A DNA stretch of 64,000 bases from Nocardioides oleivorans (lineage in GTDB: Bacteria > Actinomycetota > Actinomycetes > Propionibacteriales > Nocardioidaceae), in contig NZ_SDWT01000001.1 of NCBI RefSeq assembly GCF_004137255.1, forward strand, positions 2,976,001 to 3,040,000. Direction: 5' to 3'. Within the stretch, counting starts at the first letter, position 1. The number at the start of each line of letters is the position of its first letter. Below, piece by piece: positions 33,919 to 42,711 of the stretch. The notes beneath the pieces were generated by a model, which saw only the letters and a list, made by a program, of their open reading frames with translations, made no database searches and was not told where the DNA came from. Both the position numbers and the translations under genes were made by a program.

Positions 33919-34833
33919 TCAGAGCTCGGGCAGCCGGGTGACGTCGACCCCGACGTCGAGCGTCGACGTCGTCGACTCGGTGTAGATCACGCCCTTGAGC
34001 GGTGACACGTCGCGGAAGTCTCGGCCCCACGCCGTGACGACGTAGCGGCTGTCGGCGAGGTGGTCGTTCGTGGGGTCGAGGTCCACCCACGACCCGCCGG
34101 GCACCAGCACCGACGCCCACGCGTGCGAGGCGTCCGCGCCCTCGAGCTTCTCCTTGCCCGGTGGGGGAGCGGTCTCCAGGTAGCCGCTGACGTAGCGGCT
34201 CGGGAGCCCGGCGGCGCGCAGGCACCCGAGCGCGAGGTGGGTGAAGTCCTGGCACACGCCGCGGCGCCCCTCCAGGAGCTCCTGCAGGGTCGTGCGGACG
34301 TTGGTGGTGCCGGGGCGGTAGTCGAAGTCGGTGAAGATCGCGTGCGTGAGCCCGACGAGCGCCTCGCCGAGGGGCCGCTCGGGCGCGAGGTGCAGCGCGG
34401 CGTAGGCGCGCACGGCGTCGTCGACCTCCACGAGCGGCGAGGGCAGGAGGTGGTCGGACACCTCGACCGGGTCGGCGGTGCGGGCGACCTCCTCGGCGGC
34501 CGACGCGACGGTCCAGCGGTCGAGCGCAGCGACGTCGACCTCGGGCCACGCGACGTGCACGACGCTCGTCTTGGTCACCTCGAGCACCTCGTGGGGCGAG
34601 CGGACCTCGACGTAGAAGCTGCTGTTGCCGAAGTGGTCGACGTGCTCGCTGACCAGGTGGGGCTCCGGTGAGATCCGTACGACGTTGCTGACGACCCGCT
34701 GCGACGGCGTCTCCCGCGGCCGGAGGAACCCGCGTTCGTAGCAGGTCGTGACGTCGCCGGTGTAGGTGTACGTCGTGCGGTGGCGCACCTCGTAGCTGCG
34801 CGGCACGAAGTCGTCGGGCCCCTGGCGGCTCAT
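33919..34833 (-). CDS. Transglutaminase family protein of the ATP-grasp/alpha-E cluster
   Basis: This 304-aa protein begins with the beta-rich domain shared by COG1305 proteins (YEVRHRTTYTYTGDV, FLRPRETPSQRV). It ends in a transglutaminase core with catalytic RRGVCQDFTHLALGCL, DASHAWASVLVPG and VDLDPTND. The ATG overlaps the stop of the ATP-grasp gene by ATGA. In many bacteria this protein, the ATP-grasp/alpha-E protein and DUF2126 are encoded together. They were predicted by comparative genomics to synthesise or hydrolyse peptide bonds, but no reaction is established that I know of. Confidence 0.88.
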   Translation of the reverse strand: MSRQGPDDFVPRSYEVRHRTTYTYTGDVTTCYERGFLRPRETPSQRVVSNVVRISPEPHLVSEHVDHFGNSSFYVEVRSPHEVLEVTKTSVVHVAWPEVDVAALDRWTVASAAEEVARTADPVEVSDHLLPSPLVEVDDAVRAYAALHLAPERPLGEALVGLTHAIFTDFDYRPGTTNVRTTLQELLEGRRGVCQDFTHLALGCLRAAGLPSRYVSGYLETAPPPGKEKLEGADASHAWASVLVPGGSWVDLDPTNDHLADSRYVVTAWGRDFRDVSPLKGVIYTESTTSTLDVGVDVTRLPEL

Positions 34834-37385
34834 CCGCGTGCCGCCCGCGCCCAGTCGCCCATCAGCACCCGCTGCGTGGGCTTGCGGCGGAAGTGCCGCG
34901 CGCTGAGGTCGGTGGAGATCGAGCGCAGCGTCTCCTCGACGGTGCCGAGCACGGTCCAGAGGCCCGCACGGTCGCCGGCGCAGACCTCGACGAGGTCGAG
35001 CCCGGCGAGGTGCTCGCCGAGCTCGTCGGCCCGGTGGACCAGCAGGTCGTCGTCGGCCAGGCGCAGGGCCTCGGCGAGCCGCGCCACCTGGAACGCGACC
35101 GACCGCGGGTTGCCGACGTCGACCAGCAGCAGCGAGATGGCGGAGTGGATCGGCCACGCCGGGCCCTCGCCCGACGCCGTGCGCCGTCGGTGGGTCAGGA
35201 TGCTCTCGCACGCCTCGAGGACCGACTCGGTGACCTGGCCGTCGATGATCGGGGGACGCTCGACCGCGAGCGTCGCCCGCAGCAGCGCGACGGTGTGCTG
35301 GGCGCGCTCGACGCGGATGCCGCCGTCGAGGAAGCCCCAGGTCTGGTCGCGCACCATGCTCTCGTGCACCACCCCGGCGACGGCCAGCAGCGACTCCAGC
35401 ACCGTGTCGAGCTGCGCGCGCAGGGGCGCCTCACCGGCCGTCGGCGCGACGAGCGTGCGGCTCAGGCGCGACAGCACGTGCCAGATGTCCTGCGAGAGCT
35501 GGTCGCGGACGTTGTCGGCCGCGGCCACGAGGCGCTGGGTGGCGTGGGCGACGGTGCCGACCCGGTGCGGGCGCCCGACCATCGCGCGCAGGTGGTCGAC
35601 CGCCCCCTGTCCCGGCTGCGCCTGGATCCCGGTGAGGGCCACGGCGGCCTGCACCATGACCTCGGTGGTGTCGGCCCCCGGCGTGCCGGGTCGTGCCGCG
35701 TGGTCCTCGGCGAGGTCGTCGGCCACCCGCAGCAGGCGCGCGACGCCCTCGGCGCGCTCGGCGTAGCGGCCGACCCAGTAGAGGTTGTCGGCGACGCGCG
35801 GCGCCACCGCCGTACGCCTCTGGAGGCGCACGAGCGCGGGCTGCGTCGCCGGGTCGGGGGTCGTCCACCCCCGCACGCCGGACGGCTCGTCGGTCAGCAC
35901 CCACACGTCCTTGGCCAGGGCCCCGCTGGCGTTGGACACCAGGCTCGACTCCGCGGAGGTGTTCACCCGACCGAGGCCGCCGGGCATGACGTGGTGCTCG
36001 TCGCCGTGGGCGACGCCGAACGTGCGCAGCACGAAGCGACCCGGGGCCAGCCCGGCAGGTGTGACGACCGGGGCGGTCGACATCGCGACCGGCTCCTGGC
36101 CGACCCACGCCCACGGCCGGGCGCGCACCTCGCGGCGCAGGTCGTCGCGCTCGGCGGCCGTCAGCTCCCAGCCGAACCGGGCGGCCACGACCGCGCCGCG
36201 CGCCAGCGGCTTGACCACGAGCCGGTCGAGGTGGGTGAGGACGTGCGAGAGGCCGGCCGGGTCGCCGCACCACCAGGTCGGTGCGGACGGCAGCGCGAGG
36301 TCCTCGTCGAGCAGCAGGCGCGCGACGGCAGGCAGGTACGGCGCCAGGCCGGCGTTCTCGAGCACCCCCGAGCCGAGCGGGTTGGCCAGCCGGACCGCGC
36401 CACGACGGGCTGCCTCGACGAGCCCGGGGAGGCCGAGCTGGGAGTCGCCGCGCAGCTCCAGGGGGTCGCAGAACTCGGCGTCGACCCGTCGTACGACGAC
36501 GTCGACGGGCTCGCGGCGACCGGTGCTGCGGATCCAGACCCGCCCGTCGCGCACGTTGAGGTCGTCGCCCTCGACCAGCGGGAAGCCGAGCAGCGTGGCC
36601 AGGAAGGCCTGGTCGTAGGACGTCTCGGAGCCCGTGCCGGGGGTCAGCATCGCGACGCGCGGCACGTCGACGTCGCCGGGAGCTGCCGCGCCGAGGGCCT
36701 GGGCCATGGTGTCGAAGAAGCCGCGCAACCGGGCCAGCGAGGCGCGCCGGTGCACCGGGCCGAGGACCCGGCTGGTGACCCTGCGGTTGGCCATCGCGTA
36801 GCCGGCTCCCGCGGGCGCAGCGGTCTTGTCGGCGATCACGGTCCATCCGCCGGCCGTGTCGCGGGCGAGGTCGGTCGCGGTCAGGACCAGCCGCTGGTGC
36901 TCGATGCCGTCGGCGGCCCGGACGAAGCCCGGGTGCCCCAGCACGACGTCGGCCGGGACGACCCGGTCGGTGAGCAGCCGGCGCCGGCCGTAGAGGTCGT
37001 CGTGCAGGAGCTGCATCAGGCGGGCGCGCTGTCGCACCGCGGCCTCGAGCCCGGCCCACTCGCCGCTCCCGATCACCACCGGCAGCGGGTCGATCACCCA
37101 GCTGCGACTGCGCTGGGAGCCGTCGTCGGTGGACTCGTCGGCACCGGCGGCGCCGTAGCGGATGCCGTCGTCGTCGACGAGGCGTCGCGCCTCGGCCCTC
37201 GCGGCGAGCAGACCGGTGAGCCCCAGCCCGTCGACCGCCGAGGTGATCGGCTCCTGGTCGGGCCGCAGCCGGCCGGCGTCGTCGTACCACTCGTCCGGGC
37301 CGCCCGCGGTGCCGACCAGGTCGCGGTAGTCCGCGAGCGCACCCGTGCCGGGCTCGCTCACGGGGACGCTGACCGGGACGCTCAC
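34830..37385 (-). CDS. Circularly permuted ATP-grasp protein fused to an alpha-E domain
   Basis: This 851-aa protein combines two COGs often encoded separately. Residues to about 510 are a circularly permuted ATP-grasp ligase (RRLLTDRVVPADVVLGHPGF, MLTPGTGSETSYDQAFLA, RLANPLGSGVLENAGL). From about 525 to the end comes the helical alpha-E domain (VADNLYWVGRYAERAEGVAR). ATP-grasp enzymes of this class are predicted amide or peptide ligases. The GTG start is supported by a -10-like hexamer, whose first three bases are the stop codon of the preceding gene. It is translationally coupled to the transglutaminase gene. Confidence 0.88.
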   Translation of the reverse strand: MSVPVSVPVSEPGTGALADYRDLVGTAGGPDEWYDDAGRLRPDQEPITSAVDGLGLTGLLAARAEARRLVDDDGIRYGAAGADESTDDGSQRSRSWVIDPLPVVIGSGEWAGLEAAVRQRARLMQLLHDDLYGRRRLLTDRVVPADVVLGHPGFVRAADGIEHQRLVLTATDLARDTAGGWTVIADKTAAPAGAGYAMANRRVTSRVLGPVHRRASLARLRGFFDTMAQALGAAAPGDVDVPRVAMLTPGTGSETSYDQAFLATLLGFPLVEGDDLNVRDGRVWIRSTGRREPVDVVVRRVDAEFCDPLELRGDSQLGLPGLVEAARRGAVRLANPLGSGVLENAGLAPYLPAVARLLLDEDLALPSAPTWWCGDPAGLSHVLTHLDRLVVKPLARGAVVAARFGWELTAAERDDLRREVRARPWAWVGQEPVAMSTAPVVTPAGLAPGRFVLRTFGVAHGDEHHVMPGGLGRVNTSAESSLVSNASGALAKDVWVLTDEPSGVRGWTTPDPATQPALVRLQRRTAVAPRVADNLYWVGRYAERAEGVARLLRVADDLAEDHAARPGTPGADTTEVMVQAAVALTGIQAQPGQGAVDHLRAMVGRPHRVGTVAHATQRLVAAADNVRDQLSQDIWHVLSRLSRTLVAPTAGEAPLRAQLDTVLESLLAVAGVVHESMVRDQTWGFLDGGIRVERAQHTVALLRATLAVERPPIIDGQVTESVLEACESILTHRRRTASGEGPAWPIHSAISLLLVDVGNPRSVAFQVARLAEALRLADDDLLVHRADELGEHLAGLDLVEVCAGDRAGLWTVLGTVEETLRSISTDLSARHFRRKPTQRVLMGDWARAARG

Positions 37386-37391
37386 CCGCGA

Positions 37392-37397
37392 ACCCTA
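37392..37397 (-). promoter_or_regulatory. Leaderless-type -10 overlapping a stop codon (ATP-grasp gene)
   Basis: TAGGGT ends 6 nt before the GTG at 37385. Its TAG is the stop codon of the DUF2126 gene. Confidence 0.45.
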
Positions 37398-40300
37398 ACG
37401 ATCCCCGGGCAGGTGGCGACGCAGGTCCAGCGTCGCTGGATACTCCACGCCCTGCTCGGGGAGCGGCCCGACCTCCATCCGCCCGCTCGTGTGGCCCAGC
37501 GCCTCGAACCGCGAGGCCCGGCGCGCCTCGGCGGCCATCGCGTTGACGGGGTGGTCCTCGTAGCTGCGGCCGCCCGGGTGAACCACGTGGTAGGTGAAGC
37601 CGCCGAGCGAGCGGCTGTTCCAGGTGTCGACCAGGTCGAAGGTGAGCGGTGAGTGGATGCCGATGGTGGGGTGGAGCGAGGAGTACGGCGCCCACGCGCG
37701 GTAGCGCACGCCGCCGACCGTGCGCCCGTCGAGGCTGCGCATCGGGACGGGCACGCCGTTGCAGGTCAGGACGTGGCGACCCTCGTTCAGCCCGGTCGCG
37801 GCCACCTGCACCCGCTCGACCGAGGAGTCGACGTAGCGCGACGTGCCGCCCAGCGACACCTCCTCGCCGAGCACGTGCCAGGGCTCGACGGCACCGCGCA
37901 GCTCGAGGCCGACGCCGGCGACGGTGGTCTCGCCGAGCCGCGGGAAGCGGAACTCCCAGAACGGCTCCAGCCACGCCGGGTCGAAGTGGGGCGCACCCTC
38001 GCCGAGGTGGTCGTTGGTCTCGCGCACGACGTCCTCGAGGTCGGCCATCGCGAAGGCCGGCAGGAGGAAGGTGTCGTGGAGCCGCGTGCCCCACCGCACC
38101 AGCGGCCCGGTGTAGGGCTCGGCCCAGAACCGCGCCACCAGGGCGCGGACCAGGGCCGCCTGGACCAGCGCCATCCGCGGGTGCGGCGGCATCTCGAAGC
38201 CGCGCAGCTCCAGCAGCCCGAGGCGGCCGCGGTCGCTGTCGGGGCTGTAGAGCTTGTCGATGCAGAACTCGGAGCGGTGGGTGTTGCCGGTGACGTCGGT
38301 GAGCAGGTGCCGGAAGAGCCGGTCGACCAGCCACGGCGCCGCCTCCTCGCCCTCGCGGGTGGTCCGCTCGAGCTCGGCGAAGGCGATCTCGAGCTCGTAG
38401 AGGGTCTCGTGGCGGCCCTCGTCGACCCGCGGGGCCTGGCTGGTGGGACCGATGAAGCGTCCGCTGAAGACGTACGACAGCGACGGGTGGTGCTGCCAGT
38501 AGGTGATCAGGCTGCGGAGCAGGTCGGGCCGCCGCAGCAGCGGGGAGTCGGCGGACGTCGGTCCGCCGAGGGTGAAGTGGTTGCCGCCGCCCGTGCCGGT
38601 GTGGGTGCCGTCCGCGTCGAACTTCTCGGTCGCGAGGCCGACCTGGCGTGCGTCCTCGTAGAGGCTCTCGGTGAGGTCGCGCAGCTCGCCCCAGGTGCGG
38701 GTGGGCTGGATGTTGACCTCGATGACACCGGGGTCGGGCGTCACCGACAGGCTGGTCAGCGAGGCGTCGCCGGGCAGCGCGTAGCCCTCCAGCACCACCG
38801 GGACCCCCGCTGCAGCGGCCGAGGCCTCGATGGTCCGCACGAGCGCCAGCGCGAGGTCGACGTCGGTGAGCGGCGGCAGGAAGACGAACAGGTGGCCGTC
38901 GCGCTCCTCCACGACCACTGCGTGCCGCGGTGACTCCTCGACGTCGTGCACGGTGGCGGCCCTCGCCTCGACGACGCCCCCCGCCGGGGAAGGAGCGAAG
39001 GGGGAGCGGTCGGGCAGGTCCGGCGGCGGGTCCCACGCCAGCGAGTCGAGCGGCAGCCGGTAGCCCGCCGGGGAGTCGCCGGTGGTCAGGAAGAGCCGGT
39101 CGCGGCGCAGCCGCCAGCGCGCGGTGCCCCAGCCGTCACCGGACGGGTCCTGGAAGACCGGGACCACCCACGCACGCGGGCTGCCGGCCGTGACGTCGAC
39201 CGAGGCCACCTCCGGGACCTCGGGGTCGACCGGGTCGCCGACCGGGCGCCGGGCCTCGTCCCACGCACGCGCGAAGGGGTCGTCGTACGCCGCCAGCACG
39301 TGCGCGTCGGGCACGCCGAGCCCGGCCGCCAGCGACCGCGCGACGGCCTCGGTGGGCGCCTCCCCGGCACGGACGACGGCATCGCCCCACGGGTGGTCGA
39401 GGAGCGCCGGGTCCTGCCACAGGGGCTCGCCGTCCGCACGCCACCAGAGCTGCGCCTGCCAGCGCGGCAACGGCTCGCCGGGGTACCACTTGCCCTGCCC
39501 GTGGTGCACCAGCCCGCCCGGCGCCCAGCGTTCGACGAGCCGCTCGGTGAGCCGCTTGGCCAGCACCCGCTTGTCGGGGCCGTCCGCAGCGACCGACCAC
39601 TGCTCGCTCGCCTGGTCGGTCGCGGAGACGAAGGTCGGCTCGCCGCCCATCGTGAGGCGTACGTCGCCGTCGTGCAGCAGGCCGTCGACGTGCTCGCCGA
39701 GCCGGTCCACCTCGGCCCACTGGGACTCCGAGTAGGGGAGCGTGACGCGGGCGTCCTCGTGGATTCGGCTGACCGAGTTGTGGAAGGCGAAGCTGACCCC
39801 GACCGGCGCGGTCGCCCCGCTGATCGGGGCCGCCGACGCGGGCGCCGGGGTCGCGCAGAGCGGGATGTGCCCCTCGCCGGCGAAGAGCCCGCTGGTCGGG
39901 TCGAGCCCGATCCACCCGGCGCCCGGCACGAACACCTCGGCCCAGGCGTGCAGGTCGGTGAAGTCTTCTGTCGGCCCGGACGGCCCGTCGATCGCCGCGA
40001 CGTCGGAGGTCAGCTGGACGAGGTAGCCCGACACGAAGCGCGCCGCCAGGCCGAGCTGGCGCAGCACCGACACCAGCAGCCAGGCGCTGTCGCGGCACGA
40101 GCCCCACTGGCTGATCAGCGTGTGGTCGGGCGTCTGCACGCCGTGCTCCATCCGCACGGTGTAGCTCACGTCGCGCTGCACGGCCTGGTTGACCGCGACG
40201 AGGAAGTCGACGATCCCGTCGGTCCTCGCGGCCAGTCCGCTGTCCGCCAGCCACCTCTGCACGACCGGTCCGGGGCCGGTCGCGCCGTCCTCGTCGACCG

Positions 40301-40658
40301 GTTGGAGGTACGGCGCCAGCTCGGCCGCGAGGCCGGGCTGGTAGGCGAACGGGAAGCGCTCGGCGTGCTCCTCCACGAAGAAGTCGAACGGGTTGACGAC
40401 CGTCATGTCCGCGACGAGGTCGACGGTGATGTCGAGCTCCTTCACCGGCTCGGGGAAGACCAGGCGGGCCAGGTAGTTGCCGAACGGGTCCTGCTGCCAG
40501 TTGAGGAAGTGTCCGCGCGGCTCGACGGTGAGGGAGTACGCCTCGATCGGGGTGCGGGAGTGTGGCGCGGGGCGGAGCCGGACGGTGTGCGGGTGGACCG
40601 TCACCGGCTCCGCGAAGGTGTAGGTGGTGCGGTGCTCGAGGGCTACGCGGATCGTCAC
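37395..40658 (-). CDS. Transglutaminase plus DUF2126 protein
   Basis: This 1087-aa protein has an N-terminal transglutaminase module (catalytic WGSCRDSAWLLVSVL, DLHAWAEVFVPG, IGLDPTSGLFAG, about residues 1-290). A very long DUF2126 region follows (RLTMGGEPTFVSATDQASEQ, GLVHHGQGKWYPGEPLPRW, FVFLPPLTDVDLALALVRTI, TGGGNHFTLGGPTS). DUF2126 looks like another ligase-type catalytic region and always travels with the ATP-grasp and transglutaminase genes. I start it at the GTG 40658, 7 nt after TACGGT. The GTG nine bases upstream lies inside that hexamer. It is first of the three-gene leftward operon. Confidence 0.87.
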   Translation of the reverse strand: MTIRVALEHRTTYTFAEPVTVHPHTVRLRPAPHSRTPIEAYSLTVEPRGHFLNWQQDPFGNYLARLVFPEPVKELDITVDLVADMTVVNPFDFFVEEHAERFPFAYQPGLAAELAPYLQPVDEDGATGPGPVVQRWLADSGLAARTDGIVDFLVAVNQAVQRDVSYTVRMEHGVQTPDHTLISQWGSCRDSAWLLVSVLRQLGLAARFVSGYLVQLTSDVAAIDGPSGPTEDFTDLHAWAEVFVPGAGWIGLDPTSGLFAGEGHIPLCATPAPASAAPISGATAPVGVSFAFHNSVSRIHEDARVTLPYSESQWAEVDRLGEHVDGLLHDGDVRLTMGGEPTFVSATDQASEQWSVAADGPDKRVLAKRLTERLVERWAPGGLVHHGQGKWYPGEPLPRWQAQLWWRADGEPLWQDPALLDHPWGDAVVRAGEAPTEAVARSLAAGLGVPDAHVLAAYDDPFARAWDEARRPVGDPVDPEVPEVASVDVTAGSPRAWVVPVFQDPSGDGWGTARWRLRRDRLFLTTGDSPAGYRLPLDSLAWDPPPDLPDRSPFAPSPAGGVVEARAATVHDVEESPRHAVVVEERDGHLFVFLPPLTDVDLALALVRTIEASAAAAGVPVVLEGYALPGDASLTSLSVTPDPGVIEVNIQPTRTWGELRDLTESLYEDARQVGLATEKFDADGTHTGTGGGNHFTLGGPTSADSPLLRRPDLLRSLITYWQHHPSLSYVFSGRFIGPTSQAPRVDEGRHETLYELEIAFAELERTTREGEEAAPWLVDRLFRHLLTDVTGNTHRSEFCIDKLYSPDSDRGRLGLLELRGFEMPPHPRMALVQAALVRALVARFWAEPYTGPLVRWGTRLHDTFLLPAFAMADLEDVVRETNDHLGEGAPHFDPAWLEPFWEFRFPRLGETTVAGVGLELRGAVEPWHVLGEEVSLGGTSRYVDSSVERVQVAATGLNEGRHVLTCNGVPVPMRSLDGRTVGGVRYRAWAPYSSLHPTIGIHSPLTFDLVDTWNSRSLGGFTYHVVHPGGRSYEDHPVNAMAAEARRASRFEALGHTSGRMEVGPLPEQGVEYPATLDLRRHLPGDR

Positions 40659-40665
40659 GCGCGCC

Positions 40666-40671
40666 ACCGTA
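40666..40671 (-). promoter_or_regulatory. Leaderless-type -10 element (DUF2126 operon)
   Basis: TACGGT ends 7 nt before the GTG at 40658. It would drive the three-gene leftward operon. Confidence 0.45.
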
Positions 40672-40725
40672 ACGGGCTCGTGTGGCCGTCATGTTTCGCG
40701 CCGTGGTGCGGCCGCGCCATGACGC

Positions 40726-40731
40726 TAGGCT
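40726..40731 (+). promoter_or_regulatory. Leaderless-type -10 element (DUF4081 GNAT)
   Basis: TAGGCT ends 6 nt before the ATG. Confidence 0.5.
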
Positions 40732-40737
40732 CCCCGC

Positions 40738-41589
40738 ATGCTGAGGACCCGCGAGCAGGTGCGCGTGCTGGGCCCGGGTGACCGGGACCGGTTCATCGCG
40801 CTCGCGGAGCAGGACCCCGTGGTCAACGTCTTCGCCGACTACCGGGCCAGGCTGACCAACCTCGACGAGCGCTGGCTCGGCGGCCAGGTGTGGGGCCGGT
40901 TCGAGGGGGACGAGCTGGTCGCCGGCTGCCACCTCGGCGCCAACCTGGTCCCGGTCCAGTGCACCCCCGACGACGTCGGGGCGTTCGCGGAGGTCGCCCT
41001 GCGCCGACGCTCCAGCGTCGGCACGATCGTCGGTCCCAGCGACGTGGTCGGCTCGCTGTGGGGGATCCTCGAGCCGCGCTGGGCACGACCCCGCGAGCAC
41101 CGCCCGCTCCAGCCCCACCTGGAGATCTCCCGGCCGTCCGCCGAGGCGGTGGCGAGCGACGTACGCCCCACGACCCCGGACGACCTCCAGCAGCTCTATC
41201 CCGCGTGCGTGGCGATGTACACCGAGGAGGTCGGGGTCTCGCCGGAGAACGACGCCGGCGGCGGCGACCTCTACCGCGCGCGAATCCAGCAGCTCATCGC
41301 CCGCGGCTGGTCGATGGCGAGCTTCGACGAGCAGGGGGTGGTCTTCAAGGCCGAGATCGCCTGCGTCACGCCGTACGCCGCCCAGGTGCAGGGAGTGTGG
41401 GTCCGGCCCGACCGTCGAGGCGAGGGCCTCGCGACGAGCGGGATGTCCGCCGTCGTGCGGCACGTCCTCGGGACCGGCATGGCGCCGGTCGTGTCGCTCT
41501 ACGTCAACGAGTGGAACACCGCGGCCCGCGCGGCCTACGCCCGGGTCGGCTTCGAGCAGACGGCGACCTTCGCGACCCTGATGTTCTAG
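40738..41589 (+). CDS. GNAT acetyltransferase with N-terminal DUF4081 domain
   Basis: This 283-aa protein has a DUF4081 half (VLGPGDRDRFIALAEQDPVV, ELVAGCHLGANLVPV). The second half is GNAT with the acetyl-CoA loop VQGVWVRPDRRGEGLATSGM and SLYVNEWNTAARAAYARVGF. The homologue in M. tuberculosis (Rv2867c) lies directly beside gcpE/ispG. Here about 7.6 kb of transglutaminase-cluster DNA separates them. Its stop TAG and the convergent gene's stop share the four bases CTAG. Confidence 0.9.
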   Translation: MLRTREQVRVLGPGDRDRFIALAEQDPVVNVFADYRARLTNLDERWLGGQVWGRFEGDELVAGCHLGANLVPVQCTPDDVGAFAEVALRRRSSVGTIVGPSDVVGSLWGILEPRWARPREHRPLQPHLEISRPSAEAVASDVRPTTPDDLQQLYPACVAMYTEEVGVSPENDAGGGDLYRARIQQLIARGWSMASFDEQGVVFKAEIACVTPYAAQVQGVWVRPDRRGEGLATSGMSAVVRHVLGTGMAPVVSLYVNEWNTAARAAYARVGFEQTATFATLMF

Positions 41590-42569
41590 TCCCGGTCCGG
41601 CTGCTCCGGCAGCGGGGTCGGGTCGGAGGCGGCCCGGCAGCGCTTCGGGGTGCACCGCACCATCGCCGTCGTCGTCCGCCCGTCGACGCGGAAGCTGATC
41701 GCGGAGTCGGTCTCCCACCTGACGTCGGTGAACCGCTCCGCCGTCCAGCGACCGAGCTCGCGACCGGTCACCGTGCGCATGACGAGGAAGCGCACGCGAC
41801 CGAAGCCGAGGAAGACCCGCCGGTCGGTCGTGACCATCCGCCGGCCGTCGGGGGAGAGGGCGACGACCTGCTCCTCGCACGACTTCCACATCCGTTGCCG
41901 AGGTGTCGACAGGTGCGCGACGAACGTGCAGCGCTCGCCGGGTGCGGTCCAGCCGGCCGCGATGTCGTTGCGGAGGCTGCCGACCTGGAGGTGCCACTTG
42001 TCCCGGATCACGTCGCGGAAGGTGTCGCGGCGCCAGTTCCACACGATCACCCGGCCGCCGCGACCACCGATCAGCATGCGGTCGCCGTCGACGTCGATCG
42101 GCTGGGCGAAGCGGCCGATGTTCTTGTCCACCCAGCTCCGGAAGGTGTGCCCGGCCAGCCGCTTGCCGTCACTGATGCGTCGCACGCCGACGACGGTCTC
42201 GCCGTCCGAGGCCAGGCCCGCCTCGGTGTAGAGACGGCCGTCCGGACTGACCACGACGTCCTCGAACGCGCCAGGCAGACGGCGCTTCACACCGTCGTGG
42301 TCGTAGAAGTCGGTGTCGGCGAAGCGTTGGTCGCGCACGACGTACCCGCCACGCACCTTCGCGACCAGCACCGGCCTCTTCAGGGGTACGACGACCACGC
42401 GGTCGCCGTCGACGATGGTCGTGCCCTCGACGTAGGGCAGGGCGAGGTCGGCGCCGCGCGGCAGGGACCCCGGCCGGAGGTCCGCCGCGAGGGCCGGAGC
42501 GGCGAGCACGGCGAGCGAGGCGAGCAGGGCGGTCGCGGCTGAGGCGATCCGTCGGTGCTGGTGGAGCAT
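41586..42569 (-). CDS. Secreted protein with probable beta-propeller-like repeats, function unknown
   Basis: This 327-aa protein begins with a signal peptide (ASAATALLASLAVLAAPALA). The mature part is built of short beta-rich units with D-G-x motifs (VVSPDGRLYTEAGLASDGET, VVALSPDGRRMVTTD), as in WD40/YVTN-type propellers. Two Cys pairs near the end (CTFVAH...CEEQ and CTPKRC) suggest disulfides. No enzyme motif is seen. The ATG has GGGAGGGACC upstream. It is divergent from the sigma factor gene, with 142 bp between them, so co-regulation is possible. Confidence 0.72.
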   Translation of the reverse strand: MLHQHRRIASAATALLASLAVLAAPALAADLRPGSLPRGADLALPYVEGTTIVDGDRVVVVPLKRPVLVAKVRGGYVVRDQRFADTDFYDHDGVKRRLPGAFEDVVVSPDGRLYTEAGLASDGETVVGVRRISDGKRLAGHTFRSWVDKNIGRFAQPIDVDGDRMLIGGRGGRVIVWNWRRDTFRDVIRDKWHLQVGSLRNDIAAGWTAPGERCTFVAHLSTPRQRMWKSCEEQVVALSPDGRRMVTTDRRVFLGFGRVRFLVMRTVTGRELGRWTAERFTDVRWETDSAISFRVDGRTTTAMVRCTPKRCRAASDPTPLPEQPDRD

Positions 42570-42640
42570 GGTCCCTCCCGAACGGGTACCCGAGGTGAGT
42601 GCCTCGGACCACCATGGCGCAGCCGGACGCGGGTGGCGAG

Positions 42641-42704
42641 AAAAACTTCGACTGGTATGTATCAGCACGGCGCGTGCCCGCTCCTGTACTGACATGGGGA
42701 CAAT
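42641..42704 (+). promoter_or_regulatory. AT-rich upstream region of the sigma factor gene
   Basis: AAAAACTTCG (42641-42650) is followed by the extended -10-like TGGTATGTAT (42653-42662), an island of A/T in GC-rich DNA. GACAAT (42699-42704) ends 7 nt before the ATG at 42712, and either could set the start of transcription. An autoregulated sigma promoter is possible. Confidence 0.35.
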
Positions 42705-42711
42705 GGTCACC

